Position numbers and translations under genes: made by a program. A model generated the notes under the pieces. That model searched no databases and was not told the origin of the DNA. It saw nothing but the letters and a program-made list of their open reading frames with translations. 64,000 bases of DNA from CALMBW01 sp963779645 (lineage in GTDB: Bacteria > Actinomycetota > CADDZG01 > WHSQ01), in NCBI GenBank assembly GCA_963779645.1, contig CAVZYX010000005.1, forward strand, positions 1,240,001-1,304,000. Direction: 5' to 3'. Below, piece after piece: positions 1 to 8,444 of the stretch (position 1 is its first letter; each line of letters opens with the position of its first letter).

Positions 1-794
1 CCAACCGCGATGAGCTTTTTTGGATCCACGCTGGCTGCTTGAAAGCGGGGCCAGTTGCAGCAGCGTATGCCGGGACATCCGCGGCTCTTCGGGGCCTCCA
101 GCAGTTCGGAGACAGGTTCCATATCGCTTCGACTAGGCGACTGGATCCGATCGACGATCACCGATTCCACCGTGTTGCGCTCGATCGATCTGAGATCGAG
201 TTGGTCAGAGGAGTCCCGGCAACGGACATGCCTCGCACGCTGATCGATGCCTGCGGGCTAACGAACCCGGTTTATGGAGCTCGACTCGTCGATCGAGCCC
301 TGATCAGGAAGCTCACAACGTTGGACGATCTTTGGGCGAAGGTCGAATCCGAATCACGACAAGGATTCTCAGGGCTGCAAACGATGAGAGCTCTTCTTGA
401 GCGTAGGGACAAACGGATCGAGCGGGCATCAAGCATGCGTGAAGTGGATCTGCTGGAGTTTCTCAAACGCTACGGGTTTCCTGATCCCGAAGTGAATCCG
501 CTGATCGATGCGGGTGGGTCGTTCCCTTGGCGACCCGATGTTTTTCTGCGCGAGGCAGACCTGGCGCTTGAACGCGACGTCTTCTTCAATCACGGGGACG
601 AGTACGCCCACGAGCGCGACCGCATGAAGGACTTCCAGATGGAGGTTTCGGGAATCATGGTCATCAGGATCACTGACGAGATGATGAGGGATCAGGAACG
701 ACTGGCTCGCGACCTTTGGAAGATATATAGGGAACGAGTGGAACTCAAGAGATTGCGAACTCAGTTGGCCGTTCGACCTCGGTGGGACGCCTAA
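1..794 (+). CDS. DUF559 / AbiEi-like protein, 5' end cut off by window
   Basis: The reading frame is open to the first base of the window, so the true start lies upstream; a TTG at 39 is only an internal codon. The N-terminal part (AAAYAGTSAALRGLQQFG, then a VPATDMPRTLIDACG stretch) resembles actinobacterial proteins annotated as AbiEi-type antitoxin-like. The C-terminal part (RPDVFLREADLALERD, then HERDRMKDFQ and IMVIRIT) matches the Vsr-like DUF559 nuclease fold. Such proteins are usually single accessory genes of unproven function, and no partner toxin is visible. It runs towards ilvD on the opposite strand. Family membership is fairly sure from sequence pattern; nuclease or defence activity is not shown. 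Confidence 0.7.
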   Translation, partial: NRDELFWIHAGCLKAGPVAAAYAGTSAALRGLQQFGDRFHIASTRRLDPIDDHRFHRVALDRSEIELVRGVPATDMPRTLIDACGLTNPVYGARLVDRALIRKLTTLDDLWAKVESESRQGFSGLQTMRALLERRDKRIERASSMREVDLLEFLKRYGFPDPEVNPLIDAGGSFPWRPDVFLREADLALERDVFFNHGDEYAHERDRMKDFQMEVSGIMVIRITDEMMRDQERLARDLWKIYRERVELKRLRTQLAVRPRWDA

Positions 795-799
795 GTCGA

Positions 800-848
800 G
801 AATCTGTGCGGGATTGACCCCCTCACAGGTGATGATTCTTACAAAGAA
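800..848 (-). repeat. 49-bp two-hairpin 3'-end repeat, copy 1 (ilvD end)
   Basis: Read on the minus strand this 49-bp segment matches 56289-56337 on the plus strand at 48 of 49 bases. It holds the last codons and TAA stop of ilvD. It contains two inverted repeats: GATTCTT-ACA-AAGAATC (834-850, perfect 7-bp arms) and CTGTG (804-808) against CACAG (824-828) enclosing GGG/CCC. There is no T run, so it is not a classical intrinsic terminator. It may be a dispersed REP-like element or a 3' UTR element. Confidence 0.85.
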
Positions 849-2557
849 TCGGGGCGGGGGGTGGGGGTGGTTATGGCGCCGTCGGAGGCCGAGGACACCG
901 AGGCCGCGTATTTGGCGAACACTCCTTGCGTGTATCTCGGGGCCGGGGGTTGCCAGTCGGCCAGCCGCTTCTCGATCTCGTCCGCCTCGACCATCAACCG
1001 GAGCTCCCGGCCCTCGACATCCAGCTCGATCGTGTCACCGTTCCTAACTGCAGCTAGGGGGCCGCGGCGGGCGGCTTCGGGGGCGATGTGTCCGACCATC
1101 AATCCGTGGGTGGCCCCCGAGAATCGTCCGTCGGTGATCAAAGCCACCTCAGAATCCATACCCTCGCCGGCGAGGGCCGCGGTCACTGCCAGCATCTCTC
1201 GCATGCCCGGCCCCCCCGCTGGTCCTTCGTACCGGATCACGATGACATCGCCGGACTCGATCGTCTGAGCTTTCACGGCGGCGAAGCAGTCTTCCTCCGA
1301 GTCGAAGACGCGGGCCGGGCCGCGGTGGAAGGTTCTCTCGTGGCCGGCGAGTTTGACGACGCATCCTTCGGGAGCCAGATTGCCGCGCAGGATGGCAAGC
1401 CCACCCGTCGGCTTGATCGGTTTGTCGATCGACACGACGACTTCCTGCAGGGGAGTAGGTTCGGCCCCCTCGACCACTTCACGCAGAGTCCGTCCATCCA
1501 CGGTTGGGCGATCGAGATGCAGAAGATCCTTACGAGCGAGCTCGGCCATGATGATGGGCGTACCACCCGCGGCATAGAGATCCGTTGCGACGAACTCGCC
1601 GCCCGGTTTCAGGCTTGCGACGATCGGGGTCCGAGAAGCGATCGCGTCGAAATCGTCGATCGACAAAGGGATTCCCATCTCGCGAGCGATCGCCACGATG
1701 TGCAAGACCCCATTGGTGGAGCCACCGGTTGCCGCGATCGAAACGATCGCGTCCTCGAGTGATTCCCGCGTGATGATCTGGTCTGGATTAACGCCCGCGC
1801 GAACGAGCGCGACCACCATCCGGCCGGTTTCTTCGGCGGCTGCCTTCTTTCCAGGCTCGGTCGCCGGGATACCGGACAGACCTGCCGGGCTGATCCCCAT
1901 GAAGTCGATCGCTGTGGCCATCGTGTTGGCAGTGAACTGACCGCCGCACGCTCCGGCCCCCGGGCACGCCTTTCCTTCAAGGTCGAGCAGATCCTCGTCA
2001 GACATCTCGCCGGTGGCGTGCTTCCCAACCGCCTCGAAGACATCCTGGATCGTCACGTCCTTGCCCCTCCAGCGCCCCGGTGCGATCGAACCGTTGTAGA
2101 GAACTATCCCGGGGATGTTCAAGCGACCCAACGCCATCACCGCTCCCGGGATGGTTTTGTCGCAGCCAACCAGGCAGACGAGACCATCGAAGAGGTGTCC
2201 ACGAGCGACGAGCTCGATCGAATCGGCGATCACCTCTCGCGATACGAGCGATCCCCGCATGCCCTCGGTTCCCATGGAAACGCCGTCGGACACCGAGATG
2301 GTGTTGAACTCCATGGGGGTCGCCCCCGCGGCCCGGATGCCTGCCTTGACCTGCGCCGCCAGCTCTCGCTGGTTGTAATTGCAGGGCATCGTTTCGATCC
2401 AGGTGGTCGCTACCCCGATGATCGGCCGGGCGAGGTCATCATCGTCGAACCCCACCGCCTTGAGCATCGCCCTGGCAGGGGCCCGGTCGGGGCCGTCGGT
2501 TAGCCCCGCACTGTGTTTCTTTGCCGGGTCGCTGGGACGGTCGTAAGGCGTAGACAT
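839..2557 (-). CDS. ilvD: Dihydroxy-acid dehydratase
   Basis: It converts 2,3-dihydroxy-3-methyl acids to 2-keto acids, the third common step of valine and isoleucine synthesis, in the cytosol. The 572-residue length is normal for IlvD. Iron-sulfur cluster motifs are visible: VGCDKTIPG near residue 130 and CPGAGACGGQFTANTM near residue 195; the substrate-binding SDGVSMGTEGM stretch and the C-terminal LITDGRFSGATHG block are intact. The start ATG reads MSTPYDRPSDPAKKHSAGLTDG, a typical IlvD N terminus. It is transcribed away from the ilvBNC-leu operon 3 kb downstream and so is a separate unit. Its last codons (DSL-stop) lie inside a repeat shared with another gene in this window. Confidence 0.97.
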   Translation of the reverse strand: MSTPYDRPSDPAKKHSAGLTDGPDRAPARAMLKAVGFDDDDLARPIIGVATTWIETMPCNYNQRELAAQVKAGIRAAGATPMEFNTISVSDGVSMGTEGMRGSLVSREVIADSIELVARGHLFDGLVCLVGCDKTIPGAVMALGRLNIPGIVLYNGSIAPGRWRGKDVTIQDVFEAVGKHATGEMSDEDLLDLEGKACPGAGACGGQFTANTMATAIDFMGISPAGLSGIPATEPGKKAAAEETGRMVVALVRAGVNPDQIITRESLEDAIVSIAATGGSTNGVLHIVAIAREMGIPLSIDDFDAIASRTPIVASLKPGGEFVATDLYAAGGTPIIMAELARKDLLHLDRPTVDGRTLREVVEGAEPTPLQEVVVSIDKPIKPTGGLAILRGNLAPEGCVVKLAGHERTFHRGPARVFDSEEDCFAAVKAQTIESGDVIVIRYEGPAGGPGMREMLAVTAALAGEGMDSEVALITDGRFSGATHGLMVGHIAPEAARRGPLAAVRNGDTIELDVEGRELRLMVEADEIEKRLADWQPPAPRYTQGVFAKYAASVSSASDGAITTPTPRPDSL

Positions 2558-2651
2558 GCGCGGAGACTAAAACCTCGAAGGCGCGTCTCGAGACACGTCA
2601 CCCCTTTGGCGCCCTTTGCGGCCAGCGGGACGAAACGGTCTGCGGGACACC

Positions 2652-2678
2652 TAAATAACCGCTCCTCCGGGCCGATAA
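2652..2678 (+). promoter_or_regulatory. Sigma-28 (FliA/WhiG-type) promoter
   Basis: TAAA (2652-2655), exactly 15 bases, then GCCGATAA (2671-2678). This equals the flagellar/WhiG sigma consensus TAAA-N15-GCCGATAA. The first ATG of the downstream c-di-GMP protein (2686) is 7 nt after the -10 element, so the transcript would be leaderless. Confidence 0.8.
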
Positions 2679-2685
2679 CCCAAGA

Positions 2686-5448
2686 ATGGCGCTGGCTTTG
2701 GGGCAGCCCCGCGTGATGGGGCAAAGCATGTGGAGGGCCTGGTCTGGACTGGGCCTCGTTTGCGCGCTCGCTTACTTCGGGATCAGCTCCACCCGAAGCT
2801 GGGCCTTCACCACTCTGAACATGGTCACCGCTCTGGCGATCCTTCTCGGGGCCAACAAGTGGAAACCGAAGAACCAGACGACGTGGCTGCTGCTCGGCAT
2901 CGGTCTTGCCATCTACGGATGGGGAAAGACGATCTGGTTCTACGCCGACCCATCTCTTCATTCGACGGACCCGGTGAACAGCGTCGCGAACATCTTCCTC
3001 GCGGTCGGTTACGTCCTCGTTGTTATCTCTTTGATCTCCATGATGCGCCAGCGAGATCCACAGAACTTCCGTACGAGTTTGCTCGACGCCGCCATCATCG
3101 TGGCAGGAACCGCGATCCTCTGGTGGGTGTTCCTCGTCCAGCCTGTGATGGGCGACATCTCGATCCCGGTTTCGGCCCGCCTCATCGGTTCGCTCTATCC
3201 GATGATGGACGTAGTGATGCTCGCGATGTTCGCAGGGCTCCTTATCTCTCCTTTACGACGAACCCCTTCCGAGAAGCTGGTGGTTGCAGGTATCGGAGCC
3301 ATCCTCTTCGCGGACGGCGCTTACTACTACGCGGCCCTTGCGATGGAATACAAGATCGGAAGTTGGGCCGACGTCGGCTGGCTCCTCGGTTTCGTTTTGT
3401 TGGGGGCCGCGGCGATGCACCCTTCGATGACCAACGACAGCGTTGTTGTTGATGGGCATCATCGCGAGATCACATCTCGGCGACTCACGTTCTATGTTGC
3501 CGCTGCCTTAGTCGGACCTACGACCCTTGGTGTTTCTGCCGTTCTCGGTGATGCGGTTTCCGTAACCGCCTTCGCCGTCAGCTCGGTGGGGCTCTACTTC
3601 CTGGTTCTCGCACGAGTCGTTGGACTGCTTCGCGATGTTGAGACCAAGGTCAGCCAGATCGACTCGAAGTCTCAGTCACTCGTTGCAGCAGAAGAGCGCT
3701 ACCGAACGTTGGTCGAGCAGATCCCTGCAGTCACATACCTGCACATGGCGAACGCGCACAACTCAACGATCTATATCTCTCCTCGCATCGAGGATCTTCT
3801 TGGTATCAGCGTGACCGCCTGGAGTGCCGATCCCGAGAACTGGGTCAAACACCTGCACCCGGACGACAAGGCAAGGGTCCTAGCGGAGAACGAGCGCAAG
3901 AACCGGGATGGCGGGTCTTTCGAGTTCGAGTACCGCATGATCCGGCCGGACGGCCGCGAGGTGTGGGTGCGAGACGAAGGAACCCTTATCCGCGATGCGT
4001 CGGGAGAACCTGCTTACTGGCAGGGGTTGCTGATCGACATCACCGAGCGTAAGGAGCTCGAAGATCAGCTGGTTCATCAGGCGTTCCATGACCCTCTGAC
4101 CAGCCTGGCTAACCGCGCTCTGTTCGCAGACCGAGTCGAGCATGCTCTGTCCCACAAGGGCAGGCACGCGGCGACACCGCTCGCCGTGCTTTTCGTCGAC
4201 ATCGACGACTTCAAAACGATCAACGACAGCTTGGGCCACGGCGCGGGAGATGAACTCCTGCGACTCGTTGCCGCTCGTCTTAGCGAGTCGCTTCGTCTTT
4301 CTGACACCGCATCACGTCTCGGTGGAGACGAGTTCGGTGTTCTCGTCGAGGACATGGAAGTTCCCGGTGACGCCGTGAAGGTTGCCCAACGGATCCAAGA
4401 GGCGATCATGGTTCCGTACCTTCTTTCGGGGCGTGAGGTTTCGATCCGGGCGAGCATCGGTATCGCCGTGTCGATGGACAGAGAGTCTTCGGCGGACGAG
4501 CTCCTGCGGAACGCCGACCTAGCGATGTACATGGCTAAGCGCGAGGGGACCGGCGGTTACTCCATCTTCGAGCCACGGATGCACGCAGCAGTCGTGGACC
4601 GGATGCAGCTGAAAGCCGACCTCGAGAAGGCGCTCGTGAACGGCGAGCTGCTCCTCAACTTCCAGCCGATCGTCGAGCTAAAGACCTACCGGTTGGCCGG
4701 TGTCGAGGCTCTGATCAGGTGGAAGCATCCGGAGCGCGGCATGGTTCCGCCGGGCGACTTCATCATCTTGGCCGAGGAAACGGACCTGATCGAGCGGATC
4801 GGGAGTTGGGTCCTCCGGGCGGTATGTGTCCAGATCAAAGAGTGGGACGCGGCCGGGTACGGCCCCCTTCGCGTCACGGTCAACCTTTCGGGCCGCCAGC
4901 TCGAAAGCCCCGAGCTCGTTCACCAGGTCGCCGGCATCTTCCGCGAGACCGGTGTAGATGCCGAGCGGATCGTCTTCGAGATCACCGAGAGCGCCATCAT
5001 GAAGGACGTGCAAACCAGCGCCGAGATCCTCGGGAACCTCAAGCAGCTAGGTGTCTCGCTCGCGGTCGACGACTTCGGCACCGGCTACTCCTCGCTGAGC
5101 TACCTGCAGAGCTTCCCCGTCGACGTACTCAAGATCGATCAGTCGTTCGTGCGCCAGCTCGTTGAGGGGCCCGACAAGGTCGCCTTGGTTCGAGCCGTGG
5201 TGAAGCTGGGGGCCGAGCTCGACCTGCAGACGGTTGCAGAGGGAGTCGAAGCAAGGGAGCAAAGCGACATCCTTCGTGAATTGGGCTGTGACAAGGCGCA
5301 GGGTTTCTACTTCTCTCCTCCACGGGACGCGAATGCGATCACCGAGCTGCTCGCCGACGAAGCAAGGTCATCCTTAGGCGCGATGATCGATGGAGTGGGC
5401 GTGTGGCCGATGCGCGAACACGGCGGAACCCGCTGGACCGACGCCTAA
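2686..5448 (+). CDS. Membrane PAS-GGDEF-EAL bifunctional c-di-GMP protein
   Basis: The protein should make and/or break cyclic di-GMP at the inner membrane. Residues about 10-325 form a run of hydrophobic helices (roughly nine). A PAS/PAC domain follows (about 328-455, ending ITERKELEDQL). The GGDEF domain has an intact GGDEF at about 546 and an inhibitory I-site RLSD five residues upstream. The EAL domain starts near 674 (VEALIRWKHP) and has EITESAIM, DDFGTGYSSL, KIDQSFV and TVAEGVE, so phosphodiesterase activity is likely. The first ATG (2686) fits a leaderless start from the sigma-28 promoter at 2652; 2716 is an alternative ATG. It is monocistronic. Confidence 0.93.
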   Translation: MALALGQPRVMGQSMWRAWSGLGLVCALAYFGISSTRSWAFTTLNMVTALAILLGANKWKPKNQTTWLLLGIGLAIYGWGKTIWFYADPSLHSTDPVNSVANIFLAVGYVLVVISLISMMRQRDPQNFRTSLLDAAIIVAGTAILWWVFLVQPVMGDISIPVSARLIGSLYPMMDVVMLAMFAGLLISPLRRTPSEKLVVAGIGAILFADGAYYYAALAMEYKIGSWADVGWLLGFVLLGAAAMHPSMTNDSVVVDGHHREITSRRLTFYVAAALVGPTTLGVSAVLGDAVSVTAFAVSSVGLYFLVLARVVGLLRDVETKVSQIDSKSQSLVAAEERYRTLVEQIPAVTYLHMANAHNSTIYISPRIEDLLGISVTAWSADPENWVKHLHPDDKARVLAENERKNRDGGSFEFEYRMIRPDGREVWVRDEGTLIRDASGEPAYWQGLLIDITERKELEDQLVHQAFHDPLTSLANRALFADRVEHALSHKGRHAATPLAVLFVDIDDFKTINDSLGHGAGDELLRLVAARLSESLRLSDTASRLGGDEFGVLVEDMEVPGDAVKVAQRIQEAIMVPYLLSGREVSIRASIGIAVSMDRESSADELLRNADLAMYMAKREGTGGYSIFEPRMHAAVVDRMQLKADLEKALVNGELLLNFQPIVELKTYRLAGVEALIRWKHPERGMVPPGDFIILAEETDLIERIGSWVLRAVCVQIKEWDAAGYGPLRVTVNLSGRQLESPELVHQVAGIFRETGVDAERIVFEITESAIMKDVQTSAEILGNLKQLGVSLAVDDFGTGYSSLSYLQSFPVDVLKIDQSFVRQLVEGPDKVALVRAVVKLGAELDLQTVAEGVEAREQSDILRELGCDKAQGFYFSPPRDANAITELLADEARSSLGAMIDGVGVWPMREHGGTRWTDA

Positions 5449-5523
5449 ACCCCTTTCTTAACCGCAATAACGCCACATACAGTCACAATCTCGGCGAAGA
5501 AAGCGAACAGAGCGCGAATCGAC

Positions 5524-5552
5524 TTGACGTTTGCGTCTACCTTCGGGATACT
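5524..5552 (+). promoter_or_regulatory. Housekeeping-type promoter of the ilv-leu operon
   Basis: TTGACG (5524-5529), 17-bp spacer, GATACT (5547-5552) is a near-consensus sigma-70/SigA promoter. Transcription would start near 5559, about 67 nt before the leader peptide ATG. Confidence 0.65.
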
Positions 5553-5625
5553 TCGACACTTACCTCCGCAACGTCGCCGGGGTTCAGATAGGTCAGCAGC
5601 AAACAAGAGGGGAAACGAGAACCTG

Positions 5626-5679
5626 ATGAACCGCTTCGCAGCGACGATCCACATCTTTAACCTCGTACTTATTACCTAG
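5626..5679 (+). CDS. Branched-chain amino acid leader peptide (attenuation)
   Basis: A 17-residue ORF, MNRFAATIHIFNLVLIT, ends in TAG at 5677. Six of its last ten residues are Ile, Leu or Val, the end-product amino acids of the genes downstream. A purine-rich stretch (AGAGGGGAAA) precedes the ATG. The stop codon overlaps the first arm of a hairpin (5678-5717), which is followed at once by an intrinsic terminator (5718-5744). This arrangement is that of a ribosome-mediated attenuator, as known for ilv operons of enterobacteria and corynebacteria. The attenuation role is inferred from the architecture. Confidence 0.8.
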   Translation: MNRFAATIHIFNLVLIT

Positions 5680-5717
5680 GCGCGCGCTCCCGGCCTCGGG
5701 CCGAACAGCGTGCGCCT
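5678..5717 (+). promoter_or_regulatory. Attenuator upstream hairpin
   Basis: AGGCGCGCGC (5678-5687) pairs with GCGTGCGCCT (5708-5717) over 10 bp with one G-T pair, and an inner stem CGGCC-TCG-GGCCG (5691-5703) extends it. Its 5' arm overlaps the leader peptide stop codon. CTCCCGG (5687-5693) could alternatively pair with CCGGGGG in the terminator (5731-5737), a possible antiterminator. Confidence 0.6.
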
Positions 5718-5744
5718 AACCCTCCGGAGACCGGGGGGTTTTTT
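5718..5744 (+). terminator. Intrinsic terminator of the ilv attenuator
   Basis: AACCCTCCGG (5718-5727), loop AGA, CCGGGGGGTT (5731-5740), then a T run to 5744. Ten base pairs including one G-T form a strong stem followed by six T. It lies between the leader peptide and the first structural gene, so it should act as a conditional terminator. Confidence 0.85.
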
Positions 5745-5837
5745 GTTTCCCCGGAAACCAACCGGAGGTGATCACTCAGGAATACCGATCTTCAGCCGCA
5801 ACCCAAAGAGATCTAGCCGTAACCAAGGAGGAGAGAG

Positions 5838-6137
5838 ATGAAGTTCGAGTTCGAGAATGGAAAGCATCTGGGATCGGCCGAGTGGCACGGCCCCGGCAAC
5901 GTTGTAGTCGAGATGGAAGATCCGAAGCAGAAGGCCTGGTTCGAGCGCTACTTCAGCCAGGAAGACTCGTTCATGACGGGGTCGGTCGAGTGCGATCAAG
6001 AGATGGCATTCGAGCGCCGGGATGAGTCACCAGCTGCATTCACGAGGGCCGCGCAGATGCTGTCGGCCTATTCCTACAAGGTCCACCAGGGGAGCGCCGC
6101 TCGGCGTGAAGCCTACGGACGAAGCGGCCGGACATAA
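5838..6137 (+). CDS. Unknown 99-residue protein between attenuator and ilvB
   Basis: It starts at an ATG with a strong ribosome site (AAGGAGGAGAG) and ends 38 bp before ilvB, so it is the first structural gene after the attenuator. The product is soluble, acidic in its first half (FEFENGKHLGSAEWHGPG, then VVVEMEDPKQKAWFERYF), and ends in a basic tail. No signal peptide, membrane segment or cysteine cluster is seen; there is one Cys (SVECDQ). I do not recognise the family. Position suggests a role tied to branched-chain amino acid synthesis, but that is only context. Confidence 0.8.
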   Translation: MKFEFENGKHLGSAEWHGPGNVVVEMEDPKQKAWFERYFSQEDSFMTGSVECDQEMAFERRDESPAAFTRAAQMLSAYSYKVHQGSAARREAYGRSGRT

Positions 6138-6175
6138 GTGATCCAGGTCCGGATCTATAGACGCAGGAGGAGAGC

Positions 6176-7891
6176 ATGACCGTCACCGGCGCTCAGTCGC
6201 TGATGAAGGCGCTCGAGCACGCGGGAGTGGACGTCGTTTTCGGTATCCCGGGGGGAGCCATCCTTCCGGCCTACGACCCACTTCTCCAGTCCTCGGTCCG
6301 CCACATCTTGATGCGACACGAGCAAGGAGCAGGCCATGCGGCTGAGGGGTATGCAGTCGTCACCGGCAAGCCCGGCGTTTGTATGGCAACGTCCGGCCCC
6401 GGCGCGACCAACCTCGTTACGCCGCTCGCAGACGCGTACATGGATTCGGTACCTCTCGTAGCGATCACCGGCCAGGTTCCTCGTGCCGTGATCGGTAACG
6501 ACGCGTTCCAGGAAGCCGACATCACCGGCATCACGCTGCCCGTGACCAAGCACAGCTTCAAAGTCATGGAAGCCGACGAGATCCCTGAGGCTATCGCCGC
6601 CGCGTTCCACATCGCTTCGTCCGGACGCCCCGGCCCGGTTCTCGTCGACATCCCCAAAGACGTTTTGCAGATGCAGACGAACTTCGAGTGGCCGACACAT
6701 ATAGACCTCCCCGGGTACCGGCCGACTCGTCAACCCAACAAGAAGCAGATCCGCGGAGCCATCGAACTCATCATGCGAGCCGAGAGACCGGTTCTCTACG
6801 TGGGCGGTGGCGTCTTGAAAGCCCGTGCGGCGCAGGAACTTCTGAAGTTCGCCGAGTTGCTGGGCGCACCCGTCGTCACGACGCTGATGGCCAGGGGAGC
6901 GATCCCCGACGATCATCCGCTGTGCCTCGGCATGCCCGGCATGCACGGCAACTACGCAGCGGTCACGGCCATGCAGCGTTCCGATCTGCTGATCAACCTG
7001 GGTGCCCGTTTCGATGACCGGGTGACCGGGAACCTCGCAACGTTCGCTGTCGATGCACGGATCATCCATGCCGACGTCGACCCAGCCGAGATCGGCAAGA
7101 ACCGCGCTGTTGACGTTCCTATCGTCGGCGACGCTAAGCCGGTTATCGAGGAGCTCACCAAAGCTCTCGCGTCCGAGGATCGACCGGACATCTCTGAATG
7201 GTTGGCGCTCACAGCGACGTGGAGCAAGAAGTATCCGCTGATCTACGACCAGCCTGAGGACGGGCCGATCAAGCCGCAATTCGTGGTCGACCGTTTTGCC
7301 AAGATCACCGACGGCGATGCGATCTGCGTCACCGGCGTCGGCCAGCATCAGATGTGGGCCAGCCAGCTCTTCACGCGTAAGGAGCCGTACTCGTTCGTCA
7401 CATCTGGCGGACTGGGGACGATGGGCTTCGGCGTGCCGGCCGCGTTCGGTGCCAAGGTTGGGCGTCCCGATGCGCGAGTTGTTTGCATCGACGGCGACGG
7501 GTGCTTCCAGATGACGGCTCAGGAACTGGCAACCGCTGCGCTGAACAAGGTTCCGTTCACCGTGGCGATCCTCAACAACAGCCACTTGGGGATGGTGCGT
7601 CAGTGGCAGGAGCTCTTCTACGGCGAGCGCTACTCCGAGGTGCACCTACCGCCGGATACTCCCGACTACGTGAAGCTCGCGGAGGCATACGGATGCGTCG
7701 GTCTTCGCGCTACGGATCCGGATGAGGTTGACAACGTCATCGACAAGGCGTTGGGCGTCGACGACCGTCCTTGCGTCATCGACTTCCGGGTCGATGAACG
7801 GGAGATGTGCTTCCCGATGGTTCCGGCTGGTGCCAGCAATGACGACATCATCTTGGACCCACGCATCGATTGGGAGAACCGTGATGAATAG
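6176..7891 (+). CDS. ilvB: Acetolactate synthase, large catalytic subunit
   Basis: The TPP enzyme condenses two pyruvates (or pyruvate and 2-ketobutyrate) to acetolactate (acetohydroxybutyrate). The 571 residues include the catalytic Glu in RHEQGAGHAAEGYA (about residue 49), the FAD/substrate region (VTKHSFKV, RPGPVLVDIPKDV) and the TPP-Mg motif GDGCFQM to ILNNS (about 437-465). The ATG at 6176 is preceded by AGGAGGAGAG. Its stop overlaps the ilvN start by 8 bp, so the two subunits are translationally coupled. Confidence 0.97.
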   Translation: MTVTGAQSLMKALEHAGVDVVFGIPGGAILPAYDPLLQSSVRHILMRHEQGAGHAAEGYAVVTGKPGVCMATSGPGATNLVTPLADAYMDSVPLVAITGQVPRAVIGNDAFQEADITGITLPVTKHSFKVMEADEIPEAIAAAFHIASSGRPGPVLVDIPKDVLQMQTNFEWPTHIDLPGYRPTRQPNKKQIRGAIELIMRAERPVLYVGGGVLKARAAQELLKFAELLGAPVVTTLMARGAIPDDHPLCLGMPGMHGNYAAVTAMQRSDLLINLGARFDDRVTGNLATFAVDARIIHADVDPAEIGKNRAVDVPIVGDAKPVIEELTKALASEDRPDISEWLALTATWSKKYPLIYDQPEDGPIKPQFVVDRFAKITDGDAICVTGVGQHQMWASQLFTRKEPYSFVTSGGLGTMGFGVPAAFGAKVGRPDARVVCIDGDGCFQMTAQELATAALNKVPFTVAILNNSHLGMVRQWQELFYGERYSEVHLPPDTPDYVKLAEAYGCVGLRATDPDEVDNVIDKALGVDDRPCVIDFRVDEREMCFPMVPAGASNDDIILDPRIDWENRDE

Positions 7892-8426
7892 CACTCACAC
7901 CATCTCGGTCCTTGTCGAGAACCAGCCCGGCGTTCTGGCTCGCGTTTCGGGGCTATTTGCACGCCGCGGGTTCAACATCGATTCGCTTGCGGTTGGTGAA
8001 ACTCAGGATCCGGCGGTGTCGCGTATGACGATCGTCGTCACCGTGGATGGGAAACCGCTCGAGCAGGTCGGCAAGCAACTTCACAAGTTGGTAAACGTCC
8101 TGCGGATCGTCGAACTGCCCGATGACCAGTCGGTCGATCGCGAGCTGGCATTGATCAAGGTTGGCGTCGGCGCTGGCCAGCGTGCCGAGGTGCTCGAGAT
8201 CGTCGAGATCTTCCGCGGGAAGGTGATCGATGTCGACGCGGACTCTCTCATCGTCGAAGCGAGTGGCGCGTCCGACAAGATCGCGGCCCTCGAGGAACTC
8301 TTGAAGCCATATCGGATCATCGAGATGGCGCGCACCGGTCGCATAGCGCTTGGTCGCGGGGCACAGGGTCTCAAGGTTCAGAAGCATCAACCGATCCCCG
8401 TTCCCAACCACCTCAAAGCCGTCTAG
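7884..8426 (+). CDS. ilvN: Acetolactate synthase, small regulatory subunit
   Basis: The 180-residue regulatory subunit binds the large subunit and senses valine through an N-terminal ACT domain (HTISVLVENQPGVLARVSGLFARRGFNIDSL), followed by the second conserved domain (LALIKVGVG to YRIIEMARTGRIALGRG). I chose ATG 7884 because it begins the canonical ACT domain and sits in an ATGAATAG overlap with the ilvB stop. A longer frame upstream is only ilvB shadow. Confidence 0.97.
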   Translation: MNSTHTISVLVENQPGVLARVSGLFARRGFNIDSLAVGETQDPAVSRMTIVVTVDGKPLEQVGKQLHKLVNVLRIVELPDDQSVDRELALIKVGVGAGQRAEVLEIVEIFRGKVIDVDADSLIVEASGASDKIAALEELLKPYRIIEMARTGRIALGRGAQGLKVQKHQPIPVPNHLKAV

Positions 8427-8444
8427 CCCTAAGGAGAACAGTCA

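Noticed and set aside
6155..7645. 496-codon open frame antisense to ilvB
   Set aside because: It is a shadow of ilvB in high-GC sequence; the product is low-complexity Arg/Asp/His-rich and matches no family.
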